Positions 44,331 to 53,544 of a stretch of DNA of 64,000 bases are shown here, in pieces. Location of the stretch: positions 372,001-436,000 of the forward strand of contig NZ_CP085335.1 of the NCBI RefSeq assembly GCF_020618475.1, in the 5' to 3' direction. The notes under the pieces were generated by a model that was not told where the DNA came from, searched no databases, and worked only from the letters and a program-made list of their open reading frames with translations. The stretch is from Haladaptatus halobius (lineage in GTDB: Archaea > Halobacteriota > Halobacteria > Halobacteriales > Haladaptataceae). Within the stretch, counting starts at the first letter, position 1. Each line of letters starts with the position of its first letter. The position numbers and the translations under genes are program-made.

Positions 44331-44945
44331 ATGAATACGACAACGCAAGAGACACACGACCGGACGCAGTCGTCCGACCAGACACGGTCGCGTTCGTTTT
44401 CAGAACAGGAGGTGTACGACGCGGTGAAGAATCTGCGCCGTCGGTACGTGTTGTATCACGTCAACCGCGAGCGCCAACCCGTCGAACTGGGGGAACTCGC
44501 CGAACAGATCGCGGCGTGGGAGAACAACACCGTCGTCGAAGACGTCACGCCGGAACAGCGTAAATCGGTGTACAGCGCGCTATATCAGACGCATCTCCCG
44601 AAACTGGAGAACATCGGCATCGTCTCCTACGACCGCGAATCGAAGGAGGTGTCGTTCACCGACAGCGCAGAGAACTTCGAACTGTACCTCGCAACGGACT
44701 CGCAGACGACAATTCCATGGCACAAGCTGTATCTCGCTCTCTCGGGGGTCGGCGCGCTGTTGGTCGTCGTCGGATGGCTCGGTCTCGTTCCGTTCTCCGG
44801 GTTCCAGCTATCGGTGTTCGTTCTCGTCCTGTTCGGGATGACCGCGATGACGCACTTCTACGACCACCGCTGCTGGCAACGACGGTTCCAGGATTCGACG
44901 CCCGACCTCGCGCTAGGGTTCGGCGACGGTCGATGGTTCCAGTGA
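44331..44945 (+). CDS. DUF7344 winged-helix protein with two membrane spans
   Basis: A 204-residue protein. Residues 20-115 form a winged-helix domain of the haloarchaeal DUF7344 type (QEVYDAVKNLRRRYVLYHVN, LGELAEQIAAWENNTVVEDV, RKSVYSALYQTHLPKLENIG). Residues 130-180 hold two hydrophobic spans (LYLALSGVGALLVVVGWLGL, FQLSVFVLVLFGMTAMTHFY). A membrane-anchored transcription regulator or signal transducer is likely; ligand and targets unknown. Such genes are often near HalOD1 proteins, as here. Confidence 0.82.
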   Translation: MNTTTQETHDRTQSSDQTRSRSFSEQEVYDAVKNLRRRYVLYHVNRERQPVELGELAEQIAAWENNTVVEDVTPEQRKSVYSALYQTHLPKLENIGIVSYDRESKEVSFTDSAENFELYLATDSQTTIPWHKLYLALSGVGALLVVVGWLGLVPFSGFQLSVFVLVLFGMTAMTHFYDHRCWQRRFQDSTPDLALGFGDGRWFQ

Positions 44946-45014
44946 CGGTGCGGGCGTTCGCGGTGCGAACCGTATGAAAGAAAACTTTTACTTTCGCGTT
45001 TCGTGGCGATGCGT

Positions 45015-45821
45015 ATGCGCGTCGCGTTCGTCGCAGAGGTGACGGCCCAACACGAAGAGACGGGAGCAACACGCCGACTTCGGCGTACCGCGGAACTCCT
45101 CGCCGGTCGCGGTCACGACACGCTTGTCTTCTGCGCCCGGTGGTGGGACGGCGACCACGAGACGTTCGAGCAGGCGGGCGTGACGTACCGCGCGGTGACG
45201 ACCGAACCGCCCGGTGAGGCTCCGTCGGGACGATTCGCACTCTCGATTCCTGGCGCGCTCCGCCGCGCGAAACTGGACGTTATCCGCGCCGCGGTGGTTC
45301 CGAAACACGTGCTGGCGGCGAAGACGGCTAGCAAACCCGCGCGCGCACTTCTCGTCGTGGACTGGTACGAGCCACCGCCCGCGGTCACGGTGACCGCATC
45401 GAAGAGTCTCCGGATGGCCGCGCGCGCCCGACGAAGTTATCACGCCATCGGAGACCGTGAAGACGCGCGTTCGGGAACTGGGCGCGAGCGCCGACGACGA
45501 CCGCGTGATTCCGAACAGCATCGACATGGACGCAATCCGCGACACAGAGGTAGTCGAGGGAGCCGAGATCGACTACTCGCGCCGCCTCGACGAGGACGCC
45601 AATCCGGAGAGCCTCCTGCTCGCGCTGGCCGAACTCCGGGTCAAAGGTTGGCACGCGGTCGTCGTCGGCGACGGCCCCGAGCGCCATCGGTACAAGCGAC
45701 AGGCCGCCGACCTCCCGCAGATGACGGAGAACGAGGAGTTCGCGCGGTACGACCATCGACCCTGCTGGAGCGGTACCTCGACTGCTATCGTGACGTGCAG
45801 GATTCGTTCGGTTTCTTCTGA
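45015..45821 (+). pseudogene. GT4-family glycosyltransferase with frameshifts and internal deletion
   Basis: The start MRVAFVAEVTAQHEETGATR, then LAGRGHDTLVFCARWWDGDH, is a normal GT-B N-terminal domain. Near 45430 the frame shifts to VITPSETVKTRVRELGASAD and IPNSIDMDAIRDTEVVEGAE. SRRLDEDANPESLLLALAEL and VVVGDGPERHRYKRQA follow. After that, about 80-90 residues of the nucleotide-sugar domain (with the usual E-x7-E region) are missing, and the sequence jumps to ENEEFARYDHR. It shifts frame again near 45760 to LLERYLDCYRDVQDSFGFF and the stop at 45821. Two indels and a deletion mean the enzyme is inactive. Confidence 0.75.
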
Positions 45822-45907
45822 GGGCCGATATCGGATATTTCGGGTGGCTCAGTGCCTGACAGTAGCATTCAATCTGGCTTTATATAGTCACGACCCATAT
45901 AAATTGT

Positions 45908-46843
45908 ATGGCTGCTATTGAGCTAAACAGCGTAACCAAACGGTACGGAGACGTGACCGCGCTCCGCGACGTCGATCTCGTCGTTGAGGAGGGCGAAATC
46001 TTCGGCTTCCTCGGGCCGAACGGCGCGGGGAAATCCACGACTATCGACGTACTGCTCGACTTCGTCCGGCCGACCGCCGGGAGCGCCACGGTGCTCGGCT
46101 ACGACGCCCAGCGCGAGAGCCTCGAAGTCAGAAAGCGCGTCGGCGTCCTGCCTGACGCCTACCACGTCTACGACCGACTGACAGGCCTCCAGCACGTCGA
46201 GTTCGCCGTCCAGTCGAAAGGTGCGGACGACGATCCGATGGCGATTCTCGAACGCGTCGGTATCGCTGACGCCGCCGACCGGAAAGTCGGCGGCTACTCG
46301 AAGGGGATGACCCAACGCCTCGTCTTCGGGATGGCACTCGTCGGCGAACCGGAGTTGCTCATCTTGGACGAACCCTCGACCGGACTCGACCCGAAAGGTG
46401 CCCGCGAGATGCGCGAGATAATCAACGAGGAGCGCGACCGGGGCGCGACGGTGTTTTTCTCCAGTCACATCCTAGAACAAGTCGAGGCGGTCTGCGACCG
46501 CGTCGGCATCCTGATGGGCGGTGAACTGGTCGCTGTCGACACCATCGACGGACTGCGCGCCACCGTCAGCACCGAGCAGACGCTCTCCGTCAGCGTCGAT
46601 ACTCCGTTGGACGAGACGACGCTGGACGCGGTTCGCGCGGTTGACGGCGTTTCGCAAGCCACCGCAAGCGGGACGGCGGTCGCCGTGACACTGGAAGCCC
46701 GCTCGAAGGCGGCGGTGTTGAACACGCTCGAAGAACGCAGCGTCGGCGTCGAGGACTTCAGCACGGGGGAGACGTCGCTGGAAGAGCTGTTCATGGCCTA
46801 CACCGACGGACGCTCGACCGCCAGGGTGGAGGTGTCAGCATGA
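45908..46843 (+). CDS. ABC transporter ATP-binding protein
   Basis: A 311-residue ATPase closely similar to the one at 38227: Walker A GFLGPNGAGKSTT, signature YSKGMTQRLVFGMALVGEP, Walker B LLILDEPSTGLDPKG and FFSSHILEQVEAVCDRVG. The C-terminal domain (LDETTLDAVRAVDGVSQATA) matches ABC-2 exporters. It overlaps the following permease gene by four bases. A TTTATATAGTCACGACCCATATAAATT stretch directly before the ATG contains TATA-like elements. Substrate unknown. Confidence 0.94.
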   Translation: MAAIELNSVTKRYGDVTALRDVDLVVEEGEIFGFLGPNGAGKSTTIDVLLDFVRPTAGSATVLGYDAQRESLEVRKRVGVLPDAYHVYDRLTGLQHVEFAVQSKGADDDPMAILERVGIADAADRKVGGYSKGMTQRLVFGMALVGEPELLILDEPSTGLDPKGAREMREIINEERDRGATVFFSSHILEQVEAVCDRVGILMGGELVAVDTIDGLRATVSTEQTLSVSVDTPLDETTLDAVRAVDGVSQATASGTAVAVTLEARSKAAVLNTLEERSVGVEDFSTGETSLEELFMAYTDGRSTARVEVSA

Positions 46844-47685
46844 CCTGGGCGGTCGTCGCGCGCAAGGATTTCCAAGACGCGCGTCTCTCGAAGGCGCTCT
46901 GGGCGCTGTCGGCGCTGTTCGTCGTCTTCGCCGCGGGGATGGCGTACCTCTACGCCGAACTCCCCGGACTCGGCGGCGACGCCGGAGACCTCTCGGCGCT
47001 CGGACTTGTGTTCTTCCTCTCCGCGCCCGCCACGCTGTTCGTCTCTATCACGGCGGTCGTCCTCGCCGCCAAATCCGTCGCCGGCGAGCGCGAGAGCGGG
47101 AGCATGAAGCTCATGCTCTCGTACCCCCACTCGCGCCGCGACGTGGTGCTCGGAAAGCTCGCCGGTCGGTCGGCCGTGCTCGCGCTCCCCATCGTCCTCG
47201 GCTTCGCCGTCGCGGCGGTCGTGGTGGTTGCGAAGTATGCCACCTTCACGCCGGTCGATTACGCGCTGTTCGTCCTGCTGACGGTGCTGTACGCGTTCAC
47301 CTACATCAGCATCGTCGTGGGCCTCTCGGCCACGACGGGGTCGGGTGCTCGCGCGACCGCGATGGCGATCGGGCTGTTCGTCGTGCTCGAACTCCTCTGG
47401 GACGTCGTACCGATCGGCGTCCTCTACCTGCTGGAGGGTCGTCTCGTTCCGCCGCAGGAGTTCCCGAACTGGGCGCTGTTCCTCTCGGGACTCACTCCGA
47501 GCGCCGCCTACGTGACCGCGATGGGTGCGGTGTTGCCGGAGTCGCCCACCGCCGTCCTCGGCATCGGGCCGACCGGCGACGTACCGTTCTACCTCGCCGA
47601 CTGGTTTGGACTCGTCCTGTTGGTGGCGTGGGCGGACGTTCCGGTTAGTTTGGGCTACCTCAGGTTCCGCGCCGCCGACATCTAA
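46840..47685 (+). CDS. ABC-2 type transporter permease
   Basis: A 281-residue six-span membrane protein starting TWAVVARKDFQDARLSKALW, with the coupling segment SVAGERESGSMKLMLSYPHS and the usual last span (LVLLVAWADVPVSLGYLRF). Its intact N-terminus shows what the truncated paralogue at 39223 has lost. Translationally coupled to the ATPase by an ATGA overlap. The pair is a second exporter cassette 8 kb from the first, on the opposite strand; an ancient duplication is likely. Confidence 0.92.
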   Translation: MTWAVVARKDFQDARLSKALWALSALFVVFAAGMAYLYAELPGLGGDAGDLSALGLVFFLSAPATLFVSITAVVLAAKSVAGERESGSMKLMLSYPHSRRDVVLGKLAGRSAVLALPIVLGFAVAAVVVVAKYATFTPVDYALFVLLTVLYAFTYISIVVGLSATTGSGARATAMAIGLFVVLELLWDVVPIGVLYLLEGRLVPPQEFPNWALFLSGLTPSAAYVTAMGAVLPESPTAVLGIGPTGDVPFYLADWFGLVLLVAWADVPVSLGYLRFRAADI

Positions 47686-47795
47686 ACGCCACCGTTCTTC
47701 TTTGAATCCTTTCTTGTTCGAACATATTATCACTGATTTAAAACACTAGAAAAACTTTTTACTCACTAATTCGTGTTGTAATTTGGGGTTCAGCC

Positions 47796-48740
47796 ATGGA
47801 AGAGAAACACACGCGACGGAACTTCCTTCGTACCGCCGGAGCGGCCGCGGTCTCGCTCCCGATCATCTCCTCGACCGCCAGCGCGGCGACCGACTTCGTC
47901 TAGCCGATGACCGGCTACATCACGTCGCCGTACGGCCCGCGCGGTAACGGCTACCACTACGGCGTGGACATCGGATACTACGGCGAAATCGGCCATCCCA
48001 TCTACGCGGCGCGCAGCGGAACCGCCTACACGGCCGAAGACCCCGGCGGCTACGGAAACTACATCTACATTCAACACGACGGCGGCTACGTGTCGGAGTA
48101 CGGCCACCTCAACAGTTTCGGCATCTCGCACGGTCAGTACGTCGGTCAGGGAGACTACATCGGTGGAATGGGCGCGGACGGGAACGCCCAAGGCGCGCAC
48201 CTCCACTTTGAAGTCGAACGAAACGGCGGTGCAGTTTCCCTCCCCGGATACGACGGCCAGAACGTCACCGCGGGCGCTGGCATGTCGAAGGACTTCCCCG
48301 GAATCGGCGGCGATGGCGGTGGCGGCTACAGTTGGCCGATCTACTCGAACGGTGACCAAGGCGAGGCGGTGTACTCCATCCAATATCTTCTGGAACACCA
48401 CGACTACAACCTCCAGTACCACGACGGGATTTACGGCTCGGAAGTGACGAGCACCGTCCAGAGTTTCCAGTCCGCAAACGGGCTGAGCGTGGACGGCGTC
48501 GTCGGCCCGAACACGTGGAGCGCGCTCATCGTGACGGTGCAGAGCGGAAGCGCCTACTGGCCGACCTACGCGGCTCAACACCACCTGCGCTACGACGAAG
48601 GCCACAGCATCGCCGTCGATGGTGTCTATGGCCCGGAAACGCAGGGTGCCATCGAGAGCTTCCAGTCCGGCGCTGGACTCACCGTCGACGGCATCGTCGG
48701 CCCAAACACGTGGCAGGCGCTCGTCGACATCGGCAACTGA
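47796..48740 (+). pseudogene. Tat-exported M23 peptidase with two peptidoglycan-binding-like repeats, amber-interrupted
   Basis: ATG 47796 starts a Tat signal peptide (twin Arg in THTRRNFLRTAGAAAVSLPI, end of signal STASAATDFV). TAG at 47901-47903 follows. The same frame then continues PMTGYITSPYGPRGNGYHYG as a lysostaphin-type M23 domain. Zinc ligands are in YHYGVDIG and GAHLHFEVE. Then come two PG_binding_1-like repeats (about 60 residues each), both ending VGPNTW plus SAL or QAL. At the TAG, Trp (TGG) fits the usual FVWP start of such domains. A restart at ATG 47907 would give an unexported protein. Archaea lack murein, so the target is another wall polymer, bacterial competitors, or a protein; acquisition from bacteria is likely. 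Confidence 0.82.
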
Positions 48741-48765
48741 GTAATCGGCGGCTTCGCAGTTCCTT

Positions 48766-50414
48766 TTAGAGCGCTGGGTCGTGGCGCTCGAACCAGTCAG
48801 TGAGCGTCCGCAGGCGGTGGCGGGTGCGCTCCGGCGCGCCGATGTTGTGGTGTTCGTCCGGATAGACGACGAGCTTCACGGGAACGCCCCGCTTTTTCAG
48901 GCTGACGTAGAGTTGTTTCGCCTGCGTGGGAGGACAGCGCCAATCGTTCTCCCCTGCGGTCACGAGCGTCGGCGTGTCTACCTCTCCCACTTCGGTGATG
49001 CTCGGCATGGCGCGGTAGGCGTCCGGTTCTTCCCACGGTACGCCGACGTCGTTTTCGTACCAGTGGTGTAGGTCACCCGTCCCGAACAGCGAGTAGAAGT
49101 CGTAGATGCCATGTTCAGGTGCGGCGGCCGCGAACATATCGGTTCGCGCGATGACGTGGACGGTGTTGACGCCGCCCTGCGAGAAGCCGGTGACGAACAG
49201 CCGATCGTTGTCCGCCCAGCCCTGTTGAACAGTCCACTCGACGCCCGAGATGACGTCGTCGCTCTCGCGCGGTCCCCACTCGCCGCGGATAACCTCGCTG
49301 AACTCGCGTCCGTACGACGTGCTCCCCCGGTAGTTGACCCGGAGGACGACGTAGCCCTGCCCCGTCCAGTAGCAATCGTCGAAGCCGAACCCCGGCGCGT
49401 CGTAGGCCATCGGCCCGCCGTGTATCGCGGCGACGAGCGGTCGCGGTTCGGGGTCGTCGAAGTCGAAATCCGACGGTAGATACGCGATGGCTTCCACGGT
49501 GTCGCCGTCGCTGTTCTCGAACGTGACGCGTTCGCACTGCGGCGTCTCGATATGGTCTATGAGGTCGGCGTTAATCGTCGTAAGTCGCGTCGGCTCGCCT
49601 CCCCCGTCGACGTTTTCGAGGGGTGTGGCGTACGCGTCCGCGGGTTCGCCCGGCCCGGTGAGACAGAGCGCGACGGTCGATTCCGCGGCGTCGAATGACC
49701 GTATCGTCCGGTACTCGCCCTGTCGGTCAAATACGCGTTCCGGCGCGTCGCGGGTGACGTCGAGTCGAACGAGTCACGTCCGTGCACCGTCGCCGACCGA
49801 ACAAAGGAGCGTCCCATCGTCCGTCCACGTCGGCGCGCCGCGCGGGTTTCTACGTCCACGACGAATAGGTAGCTCGTGACGCCGTCGAGCCACCCCTGCC
49901 CGTCGGCCTTGTGCTGCAGGCGCTCGATTTCGACCGGCGCGTCTTCCTCTCGGCGGACCTCCAGATACTCTCGTTCCTCCTCGGTCGGGTCGCGCGCCGA
50001 GACGACGAGGCGGTCGCTCTCCGGTCCCCAATCGAACTCGCGGATGCCCCCCTCGCGGTCGGTCACCTGCCTAGTGTCGCCGCTGCGTTCGAGGTCGAAC
50101 ACCCACACCTGCGATTTCGGCTCGTCGGGCGCGTCGTCTTCGCGTCCGACCCGGAGCGATACGTCGCGCTCGCGGCTCGCGACGAATCCGAGTTTCGTCC
50201 CGTCCGGTGACCACTTCGGCGACCCTACGCCGGGAAGGCGCGTGAGGCGATGCGGGTCGTCGCTGGCGTCCGTCGGTACCACGAATAGCGACCGATGGTC
50301 CTCGTCGGCTTCCGTCACGACGAACGCGACACGGTCGCCGTCGGGAGAGAGAGAGCAGTCAGAAACGCGCCGTACGTCGTAGATGTCGTCCAGTTCGAGC
50401 GGGCGAACGTCCAT
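48766..50414 (-). pseudogene. S9-family peptidase with internal deletion, frameshift and in-frame TGA
   Basis: The minus strand from ATG 50414 encodes a propeller N-terminus (MDVRPLELDDIYDVRRVSDC, SLSPDGDRVAFVVTEADEDH, KWSPDGTKLGFVASRERDVS) to YLFVVDVETR. Near 49,845 the frame changes by one and continues GAPTWTDDGTLLCSVGDGAR. A TGA interrupts next, then LVRLDVTRDAPERVFDRQGE, and on to the hydrolase domain (VTGFSQGGVNTVH with Ser; TAGENDWRCPP; DEHHNIG). Family members are 650-700 residues; this has about 550 codons, so roughly 100 residues of propeller are missing at the shift. A GTG near 49497 could yield only the catalytic domain, which looks intact. Confidence 0.78.
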
Positions 50415-50445
50415 ATCACTGCCGTCACGATGCGGTTATATCATC

Positions 50446-52875
50446 CTATGGTTCGTTGAACTTTGCGGGCGATTCGGCCGCCGCTACCGCCCGAACCGCC
50501 GAGACGTTCTCCTCGACGTCGTGAACGCGGACGATATCCGCCCCTCGCTCCGCGGCGATGGTCGTCCCGGCGACCGTCGCGGCGGTCCGGTCGTCCTCGT
50601 TCACTGGATTGAACATCGACTTGTGCGAGTGGCCGACGAGGACGGGACAGCCGAGCGCGTGTAACTCCCCCGTCCTGCCAAGCAACTCGAAGTTTTCCGC
50701 GGGCGTCTTCCCGAAGCCGAGTCCGGGGTCGACGATTATCTGACTCCTGTCGAGGCCCGCCTTCTCCGCGAGCAGAACGCGTTCTTCCAACTCCGCGATA
50801 ACGTCTTCGACCACGTCGTCGTACTCGACCGACCGGTTCGGAACCACGGGTGCGTCGAGGCTGTGCATCACCACGAGCGGGGCGTCGTATTCGGCGGCGA
50901 CGAAGCGCATCTCGGGGTCTTCGAGTCCCGACACGTCGTTGACGATGTCCGCACCCGCTTCGAGCGCGGCGCGGGCGACCGCCGCCTTCCGCGTGTCCAC
51001 CGAGAGCATCGCGTCGAGGTTGCGGATCTCCTCGACGACCGGGACGACGCGCTCTATCTCCGTCTCGACCGGGATTTCGTCCGCGCCGGGGCGCGTGCTC
51101 TCACCGCCGATGTCGATAACGTCCGCGCCCGCCTCGACCATCTCGGTCGCGCGCTCGACGGCGTCCTCGCGGGCTTCGTACTCCCCACCGTCGTGGAAAC
51201 TGTCCGGCGTGACGTTGAGGATGCCCATCACCGCCGTCCGTCCTTCCCACGGGTAGCCCCGCTCGTCCCGCTTTCGCCGGATGCCGAGTGCGTTCCGGAG
51301 TTCGTCGGCGAACACCGACAGGCCGTAGGGTTGTCCGTCGAGTTTGTCGGCGAGGCGCTTGAACTGCGCCAGCGTACCCATCAGCAGCACGTCGATGTTC
51401 TCGTCGTCCCGGTCGTTCAACCCGGACTGGGCGCACTCGCCTCCGAGGCTGAGCATCTCCTCTTTGACGTACTGGGCCTGCCGGGTTTGAACCCGCGTCT
51501 TCAACACTCGATGGACGGCCTTCCCGCGCATCCGCCAGACGCCGGGCGGGGTGACGTGCGTCCCTTCCAGCGCCTTGCGCGCTTCGTCCAGATTCCCGAT
51601 TCGCTTCGGAATCTCGTCGCGCGTCCACCGCGCTCGCGCCTCGGCCACCGCGAACAGCGACCCGGTGACGAGCACGAGGTCGTTCGCGTCCGCCTCGGCC
51701 AGGGCGTCGTCCAGCGCACTCTCGACCGAACTGATTCGCTCGACGTCGTCGGCGCGGTCCTCGAACACCTGCGCCACGACTTCCTCGTCCTCCGCGCGGT
51801 CAATGTTCGGGTGACACGCGACGACCCGATTCGGCGTCGGGAGCGCGTCGGCCATCCCCCGCACGTCCTTGTCGTGCATCGCGCCGAAGATGAGGTGGAA
51901 CTCGTCGTACTCGAACTCGTCGACGGTGTCCGCGAGCGCCTCGCACGCGCCGGGGTTGTGCGCCCCGTCGAGCACCACGAGGGGGTCGGTGCCCATCACT
52001 TCGAACCGCCCCGGCCAGAACCCCTTCCGGAGTCCGCACGCGAGCGTGGCTTCGTTCACGTCGGCGACCTGCCGGGCGAGCACCGCCGCGATACCCGCGT
52101 TCTGGGCCTGATACTCGCCGAGCAGCGGGATGGCTGTCTCGACGTTCCAACCGTCGCCCGACACCGAGATCGCAGCCTCTGTGTGGTTCGTCCTCCCCTC
52201 GTAGGTGGCCCGCACGTCGCCCGAGTCGCCCACCACGACGACGTCTCCGGCTTGCTCCCGAACTGCGTCCAGCGCAGCACCCGCCGTTCCGGTGACCAGC
52301 GGCGCGTCGGCGGGCGCGACGTGCGCCTTGTCGCGGGCGATCTCCTCGACCGTCTCGCCGATGATACCGGTGTGTTCGAGCGTCACGCTCGTCACCGCCG
52401 AGGCGACCGGTTCGACCACGCTCGTCGCGTCGTAGCGCCCGCCGATGCCGACTTCGAGGACGGCCACGTCCACGTCCTCGCGCCCGAAGTACCAGAGCGC
52501 CATCGCCGTCATTCCCTCGAAGAACGTCGGGGAGTCGCCGTCAGCCGCCCGGTCGGTCGCGTAGTCGTGCACCGAGTCCACGAACTCGGTCACCGCGGAC
52601 TTCGGTATCTTGCGCCCGTCGACCGTGACGCGTTCGCGCACGTCGTCGAAGTGCGGCGACGTGTAGAGTCCGACGGTCAGCTCCGCTTCGCGGAGCACCT
52701 GCTCGGTCATCCGGGCCGTGCTTCCCTTCCCGTTCGACCCGGCCACCTGTACGAACTGCACGCCGTCGTGGGGGTCGCCAAGGTACGCGAGGAGGTCTGC
52801 GGTGGACTCCGTCCCCGGCTTCGGGCGGAACCGCCGCAGGTCGAAAAGAAAGTTCGCCGCCTCGTGGTAGTCCAT
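50446..52875 (-). CDS. folCP: folylpolyglutamate synthase / dihydropteroate synthase fusion
   Basis: An 809-residue fusion of two folate enzymes. Residues 1-430 are FolC: P-loop SNGKGSTARMTEQVLREAEL, EVGIGGRYDATSVVEPVASA and VLDGAHNPGACEALADTVDE. A linker follows (RMRGKAVHRVLKTRVQTRQA). Residues 510-809 are FolP: AVMGILNVTPDSFHDGGEYE, DIGGESTRPGADEIPVETEI, GADIVNDVSGLEDPEMRFVA, VDPGLGFGKTPAENFELLGR and VGHSHKSMFNPVNEDDRTAA. Haloarchaea, unlike most archaea, use real folate, and this fusion is characteristic of them. It would attach p-aminobenzoate and add glutamates. All motifs are intact. Confidence 0.96.
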   Translation of the reverse strand: MDYHEAANFLFDLRRFRPKPGTESTADLLAYLGDPHDGVQFVQVAGSNGKGSTARMTEQVLREAELTVGLYTSPHFDDVRERVTVDGRKIPKSAVTEFVDSVHDYATDRAADGDSPTFFEGMTAMALWYFGREDVDVAVLEVGIGGRYDATSVVEPVASAVTSVTLEHTGIIGETVEEIARDKAHVAPADAPLVTGTAGAALDAVREQAGDVVVVGDSGDVRATYEGRTNHTEAAISVSGDGWNVETAIPLLGEYQAQNAGIAAVLARQVADVNEATLACGLRKGFWPGRFEVMGTDPLVVLDGAHNPGACEALADTVDEFEYDEFHLIFGAMHDKDVRGMADALPTPNRVVACHPNIDRAEDEEVVAQVFEDRADDVERISSVESALDDALAEADANDLVLVTGSLFAVAEARARWTRDEIPKRIGNLDEARKALEGTHVTPPGVWRMRGKAVHRVLKTRVQTRQAQYVKEEMLSLGGECAQSGLNDRDDENIDVLLMGTLAQFKRLADKLDGQPYGLSVFADELRNALGIRRKRDERGYPWEGRTAVMGILNVTPDSFHDGGEYEAREDAVERATEMVEAGADVIDIGGESTRPGADEIPVETEIERVVPVVEEIRNLDAMLSVDTRKAAVARAALEAGADIVNDVSGLEDPEMRFVAAEYDAPLVVMHSLDAPVVPNRSVEYDDVVEDVIAELEERVLLAEKAGLDRSQIIVDPGLGFGKTPAENFELLGRTGELHALGCPVLVGHSHKSMFNPVNEDDRTAATVAGTTIAAERGADIVRVHDVEENVSAVRAVAAAESPAKFNEP

Positions 52876-52946
52876 ACCTGTGACGACAGAAGCCGGGCGC
52901 TTTAGATTGTCGAACTCTGACGGCGGGCGAAACGGACGGGTCGGCG

Positions 52947-53459
52947 CTATCGCTCGAACTCGCGCTCCGCTCGCTTTCGCTCTCGCCGCGCTCGGTCGTC
53001 GTCGGAGCCGTCCATCAGCCGCTTCATCCGACGCTCGAACTCGGTTTCGCCGATTTCACCCGCGACGTACCGCCGTTTCAACTCGTCCATGCGGTCTTCG
53101 CTCGTCGGTTCGACTCGCTTCGACAGACCGAGCGAATTGGCTTTGGGGTGCAGTCGCTCGGCCCGTCGGACGAGTCCCGCCAATCGGTCGTCCCGCGGTA
53201 TCGACACGCGTCGGGCGGCGGCGATCGTCAGCGCGACGAACAGCAGCCCCGCGACGAGACCGTCTAGCAGGAGCGCCACGATGTACGGCGCGGCGGCGTT
53301 GAGGACGACCAGCAGCAGCGGCGTGTTGGCGGCCCCGGGATTGCCGAGCGCCGAGAGCGCCGCGAGCAGTCCGAGCGCGGCGATGCCGACGAGCACGACG
53401 AGCGAGAGCACCAGCCCCGCGAGCAGCGCCTTGACCTTGGAGTCACCGAGCAGTCCCAT
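52947..53459 (-). CDS. SHOCT-domain membrane protein
   Basis: A 170-residue protein with two hydrophobic spans (LLAGLVLSLVVLVGIAALGL and IVALLLDGLVAGLLFVALTI), a basic-acidic linker and a C-terminal SHOCT domain (DRMDELKRRYVAGEIGETEF, then ERRMKRLM). SHOCT is a short oligomerisation domain. The C-terminal tail is highly charged (DRARRERKRAEREFER), unusually basic for a haloarchaeon. Function unknown. Confidence 0.8.
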   Translation of the reverse strand: MGLLGDSKVKALLAGLVLSLVVLVGIAALGLLAALSALGNPGAANTPLLLVVLNAAAPYIVALLLDGLVAGLLFVALTIAAARRVSIPRDDRLAGLVRRAERLHPKANSLGLSKRVEPTSEDRMDELKRRYVAGEIGETEFERRMKRLMDGSDDDRARRERKRAEREFER

Positions 53460-53544
53460 CGTCCGGACGTTGGTGGCGAGCGTACTTTAATCGTATCCGG
53501 TTCGCTCGGCCGCGGCGATTTTACCCATGTGAGTCGGGCGAGGC

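Noticed and set aside
47907..48740. M23 protein starting at the internal Met as a normal intact gene
   Set aside because: The upstream in-frame Tat signal peptide with its own ATG would be unexplained, and a cytosolic wall peptidase makes little sense.
50863..52905. 680-residue plus-strand frame opposite folCP
   Set aside because: Antisense shadow with His/Arg/Val-rich, non-acidic composition; the minus strand has all FolC and FolP motifs.
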